Below are positions 47,101 to 61,140 of a DNA stretch of 64,000 nucleotides, one piece after another (position 1 is the first letter of the stretch; each line of letters starts with the position of its first letter). A program made the position numbers and the translations under genes. This DNA is from Odiellus spinosus (lineage: Eukaryota > Arthropoda > Arachnida > Opiliones > Phalangiidae): contig OY987226.1 of the NCBI GenBank assembly GCA_963920705.1, positions 22,554,800 to 22,618,799 on the forward strand, read 5' to 3'. A model generated the notes under the pieces. The model ran no database searches and was not told the DNA's origin. It was given only the letters and a program-made list of their open reading frames with translations.

Positions 47101-47546
47101 CACCTGGGGTGATTCGAGTAACTTGGACTCTTCCTCATTGAAGGGAGAGAGGGACGGAATATAGGCAGGTCGCGCTTGGCTATATTGCCTTCACACAAAA
47201 AAAGCAAACAGCAAGCGCGACGTCATAACCATGGACGAATTATAGTATACACAGGGACGAGTGGCAGAAGTAATTTTCTGGCTAACGATTGTTAAATGCG
47301 CGCTCCAGCGGCATTTCTGGGAACTAACGACAAACCGAGTCAAAAGGGGGTAGGAACGCGGGGAAAAATACTAGCACAAGATTTATAAAGTTAGGCCTTT
47401 ACGCACGTGTTTAGATTTATCGCGAATTGGCGATGAATTTTAGTGCTCAAACGTTTGAGACATTGTTTGGAGATTTTACACATTCTCCAGAGAAGAAAAA
47501 AAGTAAAAGTGTATTAAGAGATTCAGATGATGGTAAGTTTTGGCTT

Positions 47547-47577
<31 letters not shown>

Positions 47578-49447
47578 TAACTTTTAACAAACTTAAAATC
47601 GACCTTACCTTGAAGCAGTATTTAAGGGCTTGATCCTCATAATTAAGCTCTAAAACGTAAGACTAACCAACTAATAATTCGTTAAATTTTAACTAAAGAG
47701 ACTAAAATAACCGTTTAGAAATATATCCTAGCTGATAAGCAGACGAAAATTTCAAACTACATTGAATAAAATAGTTCAGTTCACGGCGGAAAGATGGCAT
47801 TAGCCGCATAATTCTGTTTCCTTTTTTTTTCGTTTAGACTCGGCTAGATTTGGTCGGGGGGCTAAAAACAGGGCACGACATTTAACAAGACTCGGACGCG
47901 GCGCTATAAGGGAAATCTGTGTCTGCCACTCGTCCCTGTGTATACTATAATTCGTCCATGTCATAACCCATCACTTAAAAATAGCAAAAAAAAAAAAAAA
48001 ACACCACCCCTGTCTGGCTCGAGTAATTCCTCGATATTTTGAGTTGGGAGGGAGGGAGGGAATTAAGGGGGCCGCGCTTGGCTATATTGTATTTCCTCCC
48101 ATCTCCGAAATTTCTCCAAAAGAGTAGCGTTTCTGATTCAACTATTTACACCGATTGCGGCCGCTAGAGTGTCCCGTATCAGTTGCCTCTCTTACGTCGG
48201 TTTTTAAGTTTGCCTGTTAAATACTTTTCTGAAAAAGTGATGATTTTTTGGTCCCGCTGTTAAGTCTTTAATTCTCCAAATGAAGATTAATCTTATAATT
48301 ATTCGTATCTTAGGAAAAGAGGTTTATTTTAAATTCAATTAATTTGGCAGCCTCTTAAAATAAAAAAAATACCAGTGTCGTGTGGGTATACGATCATGAG
48401 TTGGTTCAAGTATCATTTTGGGTAAGTCTAATTACTCGCGAGTGCACAAAAGTATTCGTCTACCCGCCCCGGTACCGATCAGAAAAATTTGCATTACCGG
48501 TATTCGTACCAGAAACAAAATATCACAACTTTGCAAGCGCCCAAAAATACTTGTTATAGCTTTACATAACCCTTTAAGAGGCTTACGTTTATCTTAGTTG
48601 ATATCCGAAAAATTTATCAGTGTACTTACGAAAGGGTGCAAGTGTTCGTCGAAGCAATTAGTCGCGGTTTTTAGTCCATCTTCGTTTTCAATAAAATCTG
48701 AGCCAACAAATACCGATACCAAAATTAGAGATATCTTATATAGACCGTGATTGAGAAAATATTGTGCTTGGGGAACGTGTACGTTAAACTATAATAAACA
48801 GTGATTTGGGCATTTGGCCAAGACGTCTTGACATAATAGGCTCTATTGTGGCGAAATGTTTGAGTTTACGTGTAAAATACTGTTATAATATACATTTATT
48901 TTCGTAACTGAAGAAAAATTCATCTTAAAATGCTCAAATAGTACCATTATACGCCTGACTTTTATGGTTTGTCAGTTGGCGCCAAATTGAAGAATCTAGC
49001 AACTTTAGAACGTGAGATAATAGGTACGGAAATGATACAATTTCGATAGGTTATATTTAAACAATCAGATTCGGTTATCTCTCTTGTAATAATTATCAAA
49101 ATTACATCATGAACTAAAGAAGATTTCAATTCAAATTTAAGTGAAAACCGCGAAGTGGTTCACTTCGCAAATGACCTTTTCTTGTGAGTTACCCATTGAC
49201 TACCGCCTTAAGTTAAAAATCTGCACGTAAATATTCGTACTGGTTTTCTTTAAGTATTTTAAATAACTTAGCTTATAGTACATAACCGAAAATGGACCTT
49301 AAACTAAACAAGAAAAATGGAGCTATGGCTAGGTTTCCGCTAATAGTTAGGTATCTTACCGCAAAATTTTCTAATGTCTTGATTCGATTCCGCTACCCAA
49401 AAGAAGGAACTACAAAACACAAGAAACAAAATAGCCACGGAATTCAT
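41136..49447 (-). CDS. Gene B: six-exon paralogue of gene A
   Basis: Exons on the minus strand: 49447-49360, 48697-48630, 42406-42293, 42222-42166, 41299-41264 and 41177-41136 (TAG). Lengths of exons 2-5 (68, 114, 57, 36) and all intron phases equal those of gene A. The product is 134 residues with signal peptide MNSVAILFLVFCSSFFWVAE and the same six cysteines. It differs in a shorter C-terminus (KMPNDGDD in place of an acidic extension) and at scattered sites, mostly charged. All splice sites are canonical. Intron 2 (42407-48629) has been enlarged by several transposons that do not touch the splice sites. This looks like the more intact member of the pair. Family unknown. Confidence 0.82.
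41455..41987. mobile_element. MITE in gene B intron 4
   Basis: Ends ATGCCTATTAGGGCAGTTC and, inverted, ATGCCCATTAGCGCAGTTC. Contains several diverged copies of a short word (agcgcagttcc / aaaatcgcagttttcc) and a nested 178-bp hairpin MITE. Gene A's matching intron lacks it. Confidence 0.6.
41661..41838. mobile_element. 178-bp hairpin MITE, second copy
   Basis: Same family as 38809-38986, flanked by TTA, nested in the MITE at 41455-41987. Nearly full-length inverted repeat. A 92-residue open frame across it is not a gene. Confidence 0.75.
42511..43241. mobile_element. 731-bp TTAA-flanked element in gene B intron 2
   Basis: TTAA at 42507-42510 and 43242-43245. Left end AGGTACAGACCGGG and right end ..CCTTTCCCT match the outer element that splits zinc-finger gene 2 (21469-28799), with nearly identical sequence outside the nested insertion there. 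Includes an open frameless stretch with ctgaggatcggcttcgccgat. No coding capacity. Confidence 0.8.
43585..44027. repeat. 20-bp minisatellite AATCGGGATCTTTAAAATTA, about 22 units
   Basis: Head-to-tail 20-bp units, mostly identical, with a variant block near 43920-43980 (ggatatttcaaatta). It lies inside the 49-bp-TIR element in gene B intron 2. Confidence 0.95.
44066..46473. mobile_element. TA-flanked element of unknown family, copy 2
   Basis: TA at 44064-44065 and 46474-46475. Opposite orientation to copy 1 (22238-26189) and about 1.5 kb shorter, lacking the nested MITE and one internal repeat. The hairpin end is CCTCCCCGACTGAAC..; the other end is ..GTTTCCCAACTTGT. It is nested inside the 49-bp-TIR element. 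No coding region recognised. Confidence 0.7.
47231..47959. mobile_element. DNA transposon remnant with 38-bp TIRs and 9-bp target duplication
   Basis: Ends ATGGACGAATTATAGTATAC.. (38 bp) are exact inverted repeats at 47231-47268 and 47922-47959. GTCATAACC is directly repeated on both sides (47222-47230, 47960-47968). A 9-bp duplication suggests a Mutator-like or Merlin-like superfamily. The 729-bp element retains what looks like a first coding exon but no catalytic domain. Confidence 0.8.
47433..47532 (+). CDS. Remnant first exon inside the 9-bp-TSD transposon
   Basis: ATG 47433 opens MNFSAQTFETLFGDFTHSPE, then a Lys/Ser stretch and RDSDD, ending at a GTAAGT donor (47533) in phase 1. No acceptor exon remains in the element. 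Probably the transposase N-terminal exon of an internally deleted copy; no family motif seen. Confidence 0.35.
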
Positions 49448-49570
49448 GATGGTCGAAACGGTGTAAGATCTCGATCGATTATGCTCCAGTTACAAATTTA
49501 ATAATCCGTTTCAATATACACTCTGATTGTAATCGCGCCTTCCATTCGAGATTTTTTTAATAATTAGCGA

Positions 49571-49582
49571 TTATCTCGATAA
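49571..49582. promoter_or_regulatory. Conserved GATA palindrome upstream of gene B
   Basis: TTATCTCGATAA, 124 bp upstream of the gene B start, in a flank that aligns with the gene A promoter region. Candidate regulatory site by conservation between paralogues. Confidence 0.45.
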
Positions 49583-49869
49583 CCATATTTAATAGTCGAC
49601 TTCCGGTCGATTAACGTGTTATATTAAATCTATAATTAAACAGCTTGAATTTCCTTTAAAGGGGCTAGTGAACCTGGGTTCGAGAATTTCAGGCTAATCT
49701 GAAATGGATAAAACATCAATTTTGGACGTAGATGGTTGGTGTCCAAGAGTGATTTTTGCCAATTTGAAAAGAAATTTAATATCCAATCACGGAACCGCTA
49801 GGGTTAGTCACGCGACGGTAAGATTAACGAAATATTAAAAGGTCATTTTGAGCAGTTAATTTCTAGATA

Positions 49870-50640
49870 TTGTGGTGGCGCCTCTAGGTAGGCTGAGCAG
49901 GCTATTAGCCTACTTGTAAATTTCAAGGAGGCGCCAAAAATACACTAAAAGGTAGGGAGCCGAAAATTACTATCAAACATAAAAGCAAAAAAAGTCACCT
50001 ATGATCACCGCTATGATCTAAATAGAGGCTGCTAAAAGTTCCACTGAAATTAGCCTAGCTATATTACCAAAAAGTATTCGTGACCAGGACATGGCAATGC
50101 CATTGTATTTAATTGTATATTGTTTCCTCACTTAATACACCATATAGCTCTTCGACTGTACGCATGCATGGCCGCGCTCGAAACGCCTACTAGTGGCGAA
50201 AAAATCTTCGCTCGGGGAGGCACGCGTAACCTTGGCGCGCATTACCCCATGTAGGTTTTTTCTCTGCCATTTTCACCAAGCGAAAGTTCATCCTATGTCA
50301 CTATATCTCCCTAAGTAATAATGGTGTATTAGGGTTTACATCGAAGAGAAGTTAAATTGAAAAGTCACGAAATAGAAAGGTAAAATTTCAAACTTTGACT
50401 TTACCAGGCTTTAGAAGAGCTATATCGGCAATTCGAGAAATTAAGTATAGTTTTTGCTTCAATTTAATATTAATAAAATTTTCTAAACTGGCTAAAAGTT
50501 AATACCAAAGATTCAAGTTCTCTCGGTTAAGCCCATATTTAAATCGTTAGGATGAAATAAGGGATAAATAAATTCAAATTAGTTTTGTTGAACAAATTTT
50601 ATTGAAACTTCAATAAGACAAATAAAATATAAGTTTAAAA
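49870..50640. other. Inserted segment upstream of gene B, possible hAT terminus
   Basis: Homology with the gene A upstream flank stops at about 49872, where GTGGTGGCGCCTCTAGG and then gcctacttgtaaatt and aaggaggcgcc follow. This resembles the termini of some hAT elements in animals, but I cannot find the other end. The rest shows no gene. Confidence 0.35.
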
Positions 50641-50673
50641 AATGTCAATCATTCTAGAAGCGTATCTTATTGG

Positions 50674-51440
50674 ACCGGGGCTTGTCCATACAAGGACAAG
50701 TACGCCGCGAATTCTAACGGCTGCCGAGTTTTCTGGTGTCGTTAAATTACCTGCAGCATTGCCCCGGTGCGTGAACTAGTAGTCCAAGGCAACTATGATG
50801 CTCCATGGGGGATATACTTTATTACCCGTAGCTATTACGCCTCTCATCACTTTAAAAATATTCATCGTGTGACCACAGTATATGGAACTAGAGTAGGAAG
50901 AACGAGAAAATTAATATTTTATTGAAACAAATGCAAGTTATTTTCCCGTAAATGGGAATTTTTTTCTTTAACCTTGTTGACACTTTCGCCGGTCTACATG
51001 GGGCGTCGGAAATTATTTTGAAGTGGGTGGGCTGAACAAGTTCGTCAAGGCGGGAGTCCGCCGACCGATGGGTCTTGTGCCCACCCGTTTCCGACGCCCC
51101 AACTTGTCTCGATGATTTATCGATGGTCTTCGCGTATGGATCTAGAGTAGCAAAAAAAGAGAAATATTAAACACTTGCCAGAAACAAATTAAGTTATTCT
51201 TATTGTAAATGGAAGGGAAATTAGGAAAAAAAATCTTTCATCATCTAAACTCGTAGCGTTTCTAATTCCTGGTGTATGGACAAATCGCGTCAACGCGACT
51301 ATGGCGCGCCAGGAAGGGAGCGGGTATTAGGTTTCCCCTAGACATCACGCCACGTACTAGCTTGAACTCTTCGTTGTAAGGCTAGCAGGGTACTTGACAA
51401 CACCCCGAGTCCAGCGTGTATAGTTCTAGAGTAGGAAAAC
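50674..51440. other. Three diverged tandem units with strong RNA-type hairpins
   Basis: Unit 1: stem ACCGGGGC (50674-50681) with GCCCCGGT (50761-50768), enclosing CTTGTCC/GGACAAG. Unit 2: 14-bp stem TGGGGCGTCGGAAA (50999-51012) with 51088-51101, enclosing GGGTGGGC/GCCCACCC. Unit 3: TTCCTGG (51266-51272) with CCAGGAA (51309-51315), enclosing TCGCG/CGCGA. After each unit comes a shared motif, tatGGAACTAGAGTAGGAA or close variants, at 50881, 51135 and 51419. On the minus strand that motif reads as a pyrimidine-rich ..TACTCTAG acceptor, so the units could be exons, but every frame I tried has stops in at least one unit. Could be tandem structured non-coding RNAs or decayed exons. Undecided. Confidence 0.4.
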
Positions 51441-52130
51441 TTTCTAGAAATAAATTTCAAGTTGTTTTTCCAGTATAAATTACCCCGGTTAATACGTCAG
51501 ATTCGCTAGATAGTAAAAATCTACAGCTTACATCTCGAGAACTTATAAACTTAATTACGGTAAAATCCGAATCGAGAGGCGAATGACAGTGTTCATTCGC
51601 TAGACCATCGCGACGAACTTACGTTAAATGTTAAATTTAACGCGACGCGATTTCCATAATTAAATTACCTAACGTTAATACGATAAACTCGGGTTAAGTT
51701 CACGTTAAAATTGCATAGAATTTTCTCCAAATGCTGCATATGAGCCATTAGAAAGTCCAAAAGATGGATAAAATATGTTCACGAGGGTCTGCCGCCGCGC
51801 CTCTACGATTTGCTGAGAGAACTCAATATCTACTACGCCTTTCGCCCGAATTTATACAGGCGAAATCACGCCACTCAGGGTCAGTTTTTTCGGGTAAACC
51901 CTTGAGTTGGGGTATATATTTTCTTCTAGAGAAATATATTCAGGTTTCAGTTCGCGAACCATTTCTTCGAAAATATACGGGGAAGACGTATGTCTTTATC
52001 ATTAATTCCCACCATAATTTATAAAACGGGCTAGGAATTACCCGGCCATCCTGTCGCGATACTTTTTACTATTTACGAGCTATTAAATTTATAATTATTA
52101 TTAATATTTTTTGGCGACAAGAAAATACGA
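51441..52130. other. Intergenic
   Basis: A small hairpin GCGAATGacagtgtTCATTCGC lies near 51581-51602. The 86-residue plus-strand frame at 51764-52024 has no recognisable motif and I do not call it. Confidence 0.35.
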
Positions 52131-52320
52131 TCATCTCCCTTTGGTTCCTATCCTTTGCGCTGGTGAGAGGGGTGAGGTATCTACATTTCCTCCAAGCCAC
52201 TCCGTTCTCTCATTACTTCCACCCGTGACACGCGCTAGAAAATAGTCTAGCTCCCCGCCGTCAGTTTCCCCAAATCCCAACGGGTCTTCGATGTCTTTGT
52301 CCACTAATAGGTCTAACTCC
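52131..52320 (-). CDS. Candidate terminal exon of an unknown minus-strand gene
   Basis: From an acceptor (GGCCTAACAG, ending 52321) a 190-bp frame runs to TGA at 52131, giving 62 residues beginning ELDLLVDKDIEDPLGFG. It is strongly acidic at first and ends SPAQRIGTKGR. Codon usage and absence of low complexity suggest coding. I could not find the preceding exon, so this is tentative; it is not similar to anything I recognise. Confidence 0.3.
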
Positions 52321-53202
52321 CTGTTAGGCCTCGGACATTAGGACACCGCGGGTTCTAGCGGCGTCTAGACTCCGCACCAGTCGCGTCCTCTATTCAATCT
52401 CGTAACTTATTAGGGAATAAAATCTTAGCGGACGATGTTTCGGTCACGATCCTCGATGCTTGGCCCCAAAAAAAGAAAAAGTAATTAAAATAAAATTAAG
52501 CTTTAGGTATTGACCATAGAGATTAACTTATCACATTCCTAAATTAATTAACGAGACTGCAGCTATTTCGTGGTTTAGAAAACTGGTACCCCTGAAAACA
52601 TACCCCGAATACCCTAGCTTATACACCCGGTCCTTTTACGCCTTACAATGTTCGGAGTGGAAATTTTTTAGTTCGCCAACTTCGTCTTCATAGGAAGTGG
52701 TAACGCTTAGCGCCGGTAAAGGTTAGATAATATTCTCACGTGAAAAACCCTTTTTGACGCTCTCAATACGGAGTTGAATTTTAAGCCTTTTCAAAAAGAA
52801 GGTTAGGCTCAAAGTGGTAGTGGATTAATGTCGCGTTAAGTGCCGTTCGGAATATTATTTCTTAAGCCGGGAAGGCCGAGGCCCACGGAGCTCGGACTAC
52901 AATCGAGTGAATTATTTGGCTAACAAAAAAAAAAAAAAAAAAAAAAAAAGGCGGATAAAGAATCGGTGTTTTATATCGGATATCGAAAGTGATCGTGCCA
53001 AGCGCGGTTCATCATCGGTACGAACGTCGAATCTCCACAGAAGGTAAATCAATAGTTTATTTGTTAATAAGTTTGTGGCTTCGATAGAGCTCGAAGTAGA
53101 CGTCTTATCTGAAACCATTTTGGCAACTAATAATAATAAAAAAAATTTAAGCCTTTTTTTTGGAGAAGTTGTATCGTTTGTCATTATGCCTAAAGGGAGT
53201 TT
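52321..53202. other. Intergenic
   Basis: Includes an A-homopolymer near 52925-52949. The 104-residue minus frame at 52912-53226 and its overlapping plus frame are driven by homopolymers. No gene supported. Confidence 0.4.
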
Positions 53203-53825
53203 TGAACAAAAGGTCCCGGTAGCCATTTTTTATTATTTTTTTTTTAAAAAAAAAAAGAGAAAAATGCGAGAAAAATTATGGTGTCAAAATTATTTGGGGC
53301 CGACAATTATCAACAAAGATATGTACGTTTCAAATTTGCCATTTTCCCGTTTTGCGCCATCGCGGTTCAAGGGAGGAAACGGCGGTAGATTAGAGGGATA
53401 CCGCCAAGGTTCGTAAAAATAACGAAGGATTATTTTAAAGGAAAGGAGACAAATTTTTGGAATAACCTAACCTAACCTAACATAACCTAACCTAACCTAA
53501 CCTAACCTAAAAATATTTTATTTTTAGAAAAAAAACAAAAAAACATTTTCTAATTTCAAATTTCAAGTCACCTACCCTTTAAAGTAAGCTTCGACCACCA
53601 ACCTTCAGCGTCAAACCGCCCCTCCCCTTTCTCCTAGCCGTATCCCTCTGTCTACCGCCGTTTCCTCCCTTGCACCACGATGGCGCAACACGGGGAAATT
53701 GAAACGTCCATATCTTTGTTAATAATTGTCGGCCCCAAATAATTTTACACCATAATTTTTCTCGCATTTTTCTCTTTTAGAAAAAGTATTTTATTTTTAA
53801 TTTTGGCTACCGGGACCTATTGTTC
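53203..53825. mobile_element. Fold-back element with arms of about 190 bp
   Basis: 53203-53405 and 53637-53825 are imperfect inverted repeats (ggtcccggtagcc against ggctaccgggacc; gatatgtacgtttcaaattt against gaaattgaaacgtccatatc). The spacer holds a TTAGG-type tract. Non-coding. Confidence 0.65.
53464..53510. repeat. Interstitial (CCTAA)n / (TTAGG)n tract
   Basis: About nine CCTAA units, one with a substitution, in the centre of the fold-back element. Short and internal. Confidence 0.8.
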
Positions 53826-54130
53826 AATTTGTCCGGCCTGGGAATCGGTGGTCTTCGATCTGAAAATTCCAGAGAAATAAGTCTCGCAAATGTTGTACAA
53901 GCCCTGATTAAGTACGAGTTCCTATTATTATTAATATCATTATAATTTTTTTATCTATTATTATTAAATTTCAATTCGTAAGTTTCATTACGCGATATAT
54001 TCGTTAGATAATAATTTTAAATGGTTCTCGAAGAAGTCCATAGATTTCTAACGCGTCGAATGGTTAGTTAGGGTTAGTTTGGACACATCTACGTCTGGAC
54101 ACTTTTACAATTTTAATTATCACTACCATC

Positions 54131-54338
54131 TGGTACCATGAATTTATACATCCCACATGAATATCCATCGGGCTTACACCGCGTCGCCTCCCTTTCGGGG
54201 ATGGGCGGAGCCTATAGCGGAAATTTGAATCAGCTGTTTTTTTTTTTCTGTTAGATAGTAGCAGAAGACGTGTTGTTGTTAAATTCCTATCGGCCTCATT
54301 GGATATTTATGTGGGGTGTATAAATTCATGCTGGTACT
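54131..54338. mobile_element. Short MITE
   Basis: GTACCATGAATTTATACATC.. (54133-54167) is matched by the inverted ..GTATAAATTCATGCTGGTAC (54300-54337) with few differences. No coding capacity. Confidence 0.6.
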
Positions 54339-54543
54339 GAATTTTTCCGGCAACTCGGTCATACGATTTAGCCCTACACATAAACTTACAAAAAAAAAAA
54401 AAAAAAAAAAAAAATACAACAAGTTCGTTGGAAGTAGTTGCCATTATCTATCAAGTGGGTTGTGCGGGCGGTATCGCGAATTACAAAATTAAGTGGATAT
54501 ACATGCCTATATTTTTTTAATCGTTGGTATTGTACCAAAATGT

Positions 54544-58660
<4,117 letters not shown>

Positions 58661-59029
58661 GTACTGTAATTAGAAAAACCAGTTATTAATTTATTTATCG
58701 ACTAGTTTCCTCGATCTTTTTTCTCGAATAAACTCGGCAACCGTTGAATAGTGTCACGTGATTTTACGCCTACATTACGCCTACGGGAAAAAAATAAGGA
58801 AAACAGATTAAATATAATAAAATTAAAAAAAAAAAAAAAAAAACACGCGTTACTTACCTAAGCGCGCCGCCGCTGTTTCGCTGTTTCGGAATTTCAAGTC
58901 GGTCGTCGATTATGCAGATTAAGTATTGCTGAATTACCAGTCAAGTCCTCTTCAAGGTCAAGTACTTCTGTCAGGAGTCAACGCTAAATTATTTCCGTAC
59001 CGATTTGAGGGTTACGTTGTTATTGTAAC

Positions 59030-61096
59030 ATGGCTCCTAGCTCTGATTTATGCGGGACTTGCCAAAAACCATTCTATGGAAAGCAAGCATACGTCCCCTG
59101 TAAGGCTTGTAACGTTAAATTCCACTGCATTACACAAGATTGTTTGGCCATAGACGTAATTGAATATAAGAAATTTTGGAATGGGGTTGTTAGCACTTAC
59201 ACTTGTGACAAATGTATAAATAAGGTTAGCCAAAATATTGTGGCTGAAATTGCGGACAGTGACTCGCAGCTAGTAAGCTTTAGTCAACCCATTTTGGGTT
59301 CCATGGTATCTCAAGATACTACACCAACGACCAACAGTCAGCCGTTGCGACGGCGAACGTTAACCGACAAATCAAGCAAGATAGGTCAAAGTTCAACCTC
59401 ATTGAAGGGACCACCCAAAGTAAAAAATACAATTATACCGTTAGAAATTAAAAAATGTAAAACCAAATCAAAAGATACTAAAATTTGTTCAGATGTTGTT
59501 CTCCTTACTGAAGCTTTAATTGCAAATTTAAACAAAGTTTTACCTACCATGATCCAAGACGGCGTAAAAACCTATGAAGAAAACTCTAGCATCTTAGCTT
59601 TAGAAATACAGGCCATTAAATTGAGCCAGGAGACCATTAATATTGAACTCTCAGCTATGAAAGAACTAATTTTAAATATCCCGAAATGCCTGACAGAGGT
59701 TTTTTTGACAGAATTTGCTCAAGCAAAGGCAGGTTTTCCAGTAAGGGAAGAAACCCCAATATTTAATAAAGTCAGTGACTGTATAATTTCTTTGCGAAAA
59801 GAGCTAGCTGTGCTAACAAGTCAAAATGTAGAAATCAAGGAAGAACTTGAGCGATTTAGTAAAATTCCATCAACAGACTTATTACCATTAATCAAATCCA
59901 GTTTGGACTCAATTAAGGCTGCTGGTAACGAGGAGAGAAATGCGACTAAACTCAGGGATAATACCTTTCACACTGATTTACATAACCGTCTAGATCTAAT
60001 AGATTTGGAGCTTGCTAAACAAACAGTAGGGCTTCTCGAAGAGTTTAAAGGACTGAATAATCGGCTGCCGAGTTTGCTAACATCTCCTACAGACCTGTCA
60101 AATAACCTTCTGGGAAAAATGATAGAAGCCATGAACTCAAGTAACATTAGTAAAACACAATTACCAAAAACCGTGTCCCTGTCAGAAGATATCTTAAGAG
60201 AAACGAAGGAATTAAAATTGCAGAACTCAATTATTACCGGGCAAATGAGTATTATCGACGGGAAATTAGAGAAGTGTAATATTTTACCGAGTAACTCCCA
60301 GATACTTAGTGAGGGGGAAAAGTTTGGTCAAGCCCCGACATCAATATCTGAGAAGAATCATCAAGCAAACCAGTTTAAATCATTTCGTGAAATCGTTCTC
60401 GGCAATAAGACTAAACCTGTAAGTTTAAGACCGAAACCCAACCAACGATCTCTAGATAAGAACAAAAAATCTGAAATAAGCCTAGCTAACCAAGAAGAAG
60501 TAATACAGGAAAGGAATAACCCGATTCCGAGAAAAGAAACTAGAGAAAATCGAAAAAATAAAATAAAAAAAAGACCTACCTTTGGTACGAAAGAAGCCAC
60601 ACCTGTAGGAACTGTTGCCACTGAAAAAATTAAAGTAATAAGGAAAAAGGCTCTTTTTATATCAAACATCGATCCGAAGTTTTCAGCTGCTGACTTGAAA
60701 AGCTGGTTATATGATGAATACAAGCTTTCGAATACGATAGTTACGAGGCTAAAAACCAAATACCCAAAAACCAAATACCCAAGCTACGCTTCCTTTCATG
60801 TTGCTTCCTGCGATGATGATTATGATCTCTTAAACAACCCAAACGTTTGGCCAGTGAATTCGTATATCTCTGTTTTTAAGGGCTGGCTAACGCAAAGCAG
60901 AAAATACGATGAAATAAGGGATAAAATTATAGACGAGAGCGTTTTGGAGATAAGGAATGATGTCCTCGAGAGCCTAGAATCATCCAACAACACCGCCAAG
61001 GCCAGTTTCAATATCATAAATTGTTCAGATGGTGCAATTAACGAATTTAAGGATAATGAAGTCTTAGAGATAAATACTCCATTGGTCCGGGAGTAA
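59030..61096 (+). CDS. LINE ORF1 protein with PHD-type finger and RRM-like domain
   Basis: 688 residues from ATG 59030. Residues 8-62 form a C4HC3-type pattern (C8, C11, C24, C27, H32, C33 or C38, C59, C62), as in PHD fingers of ORF1 proteins from several insect LINEs. A long region at about 150-460 is rich in Leu, Glu and Lys with heptad character, probably coiled coil for oligomerisation. A basic stretch follows, then KKALFISNIDPKFSAADLKS.. at about 538-625, an RRM-like nucleic-acid-binding fold. The protein is expected to coat the element RNA. A short local duplication (tacccaaaaaccaaa, near 60760) gives KTKYPKTKYP. Confidence 0.85.
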   Translation: MAPSSDLCGTCQKPFYGKQAYVPCKACNVKFHCITQDCLAIDVIEYKKFWNGVVSTYTCDKCINKVSQNIVAEIADSDSQLVSFSQPILGSMVSQDTTPTTNSQPLRRRTLTDKSSKIGQSSTSLKGPPKVKNTIIPLEIKKCKTKSKDTKICSDVVLLTEALIANLNKVLPTMIQDGVKTYEENSSILALEIQAIKLSQETINIELSAMKELILNIPKCLTEVFLTEFAQAKAGFPVREETPIFNKVSDCIISLRKELAVLTSQNVEIKEELERFSKIPSTDLLPLIKSSLDSIKAAGNEERNATKLRDNTFHTDLHNRLDLIDLELAKQTVGLLEEFKGLNNRLPSLLTSPTDLSNNLLGKMIEAMNSSNISKTQLPKTVSLSEDILRETKELKLQNSIITGQMSIIDGKLEKCNILPSNSQILSEGEKFGQAPTSISEKNHQANQFKSFREIVLGNKTKPVSLRPKPNQRSLDKNKKSEISLANQEEVIQERNNPIPRKETRENRKNKIKKRPTFGTKEATPVGTVATEKIKVIRKKALFISNIDPKFSAADLKSWLYDEYKLSNTIVTRLKTKYPKTKYPSYASFHVASCDDDYDLLNNPNVWPVNSYISVFKGWLTQSRKYDEIRDKIIDESVLEIRNDVLESLESSNNTAKASFNIINCSDGAINEFKDNEVLEINTPLVRE

Positions 61097-61140
61097 CTGG
61101 TTAACGGACGCAGTAGCCATTTAGGACATAAGAAAAGACA

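Noticed and set aside
51764-52024. 86-residue plus-strand frame
   Set aside because: No motif, no splice evidence and no paralogue.
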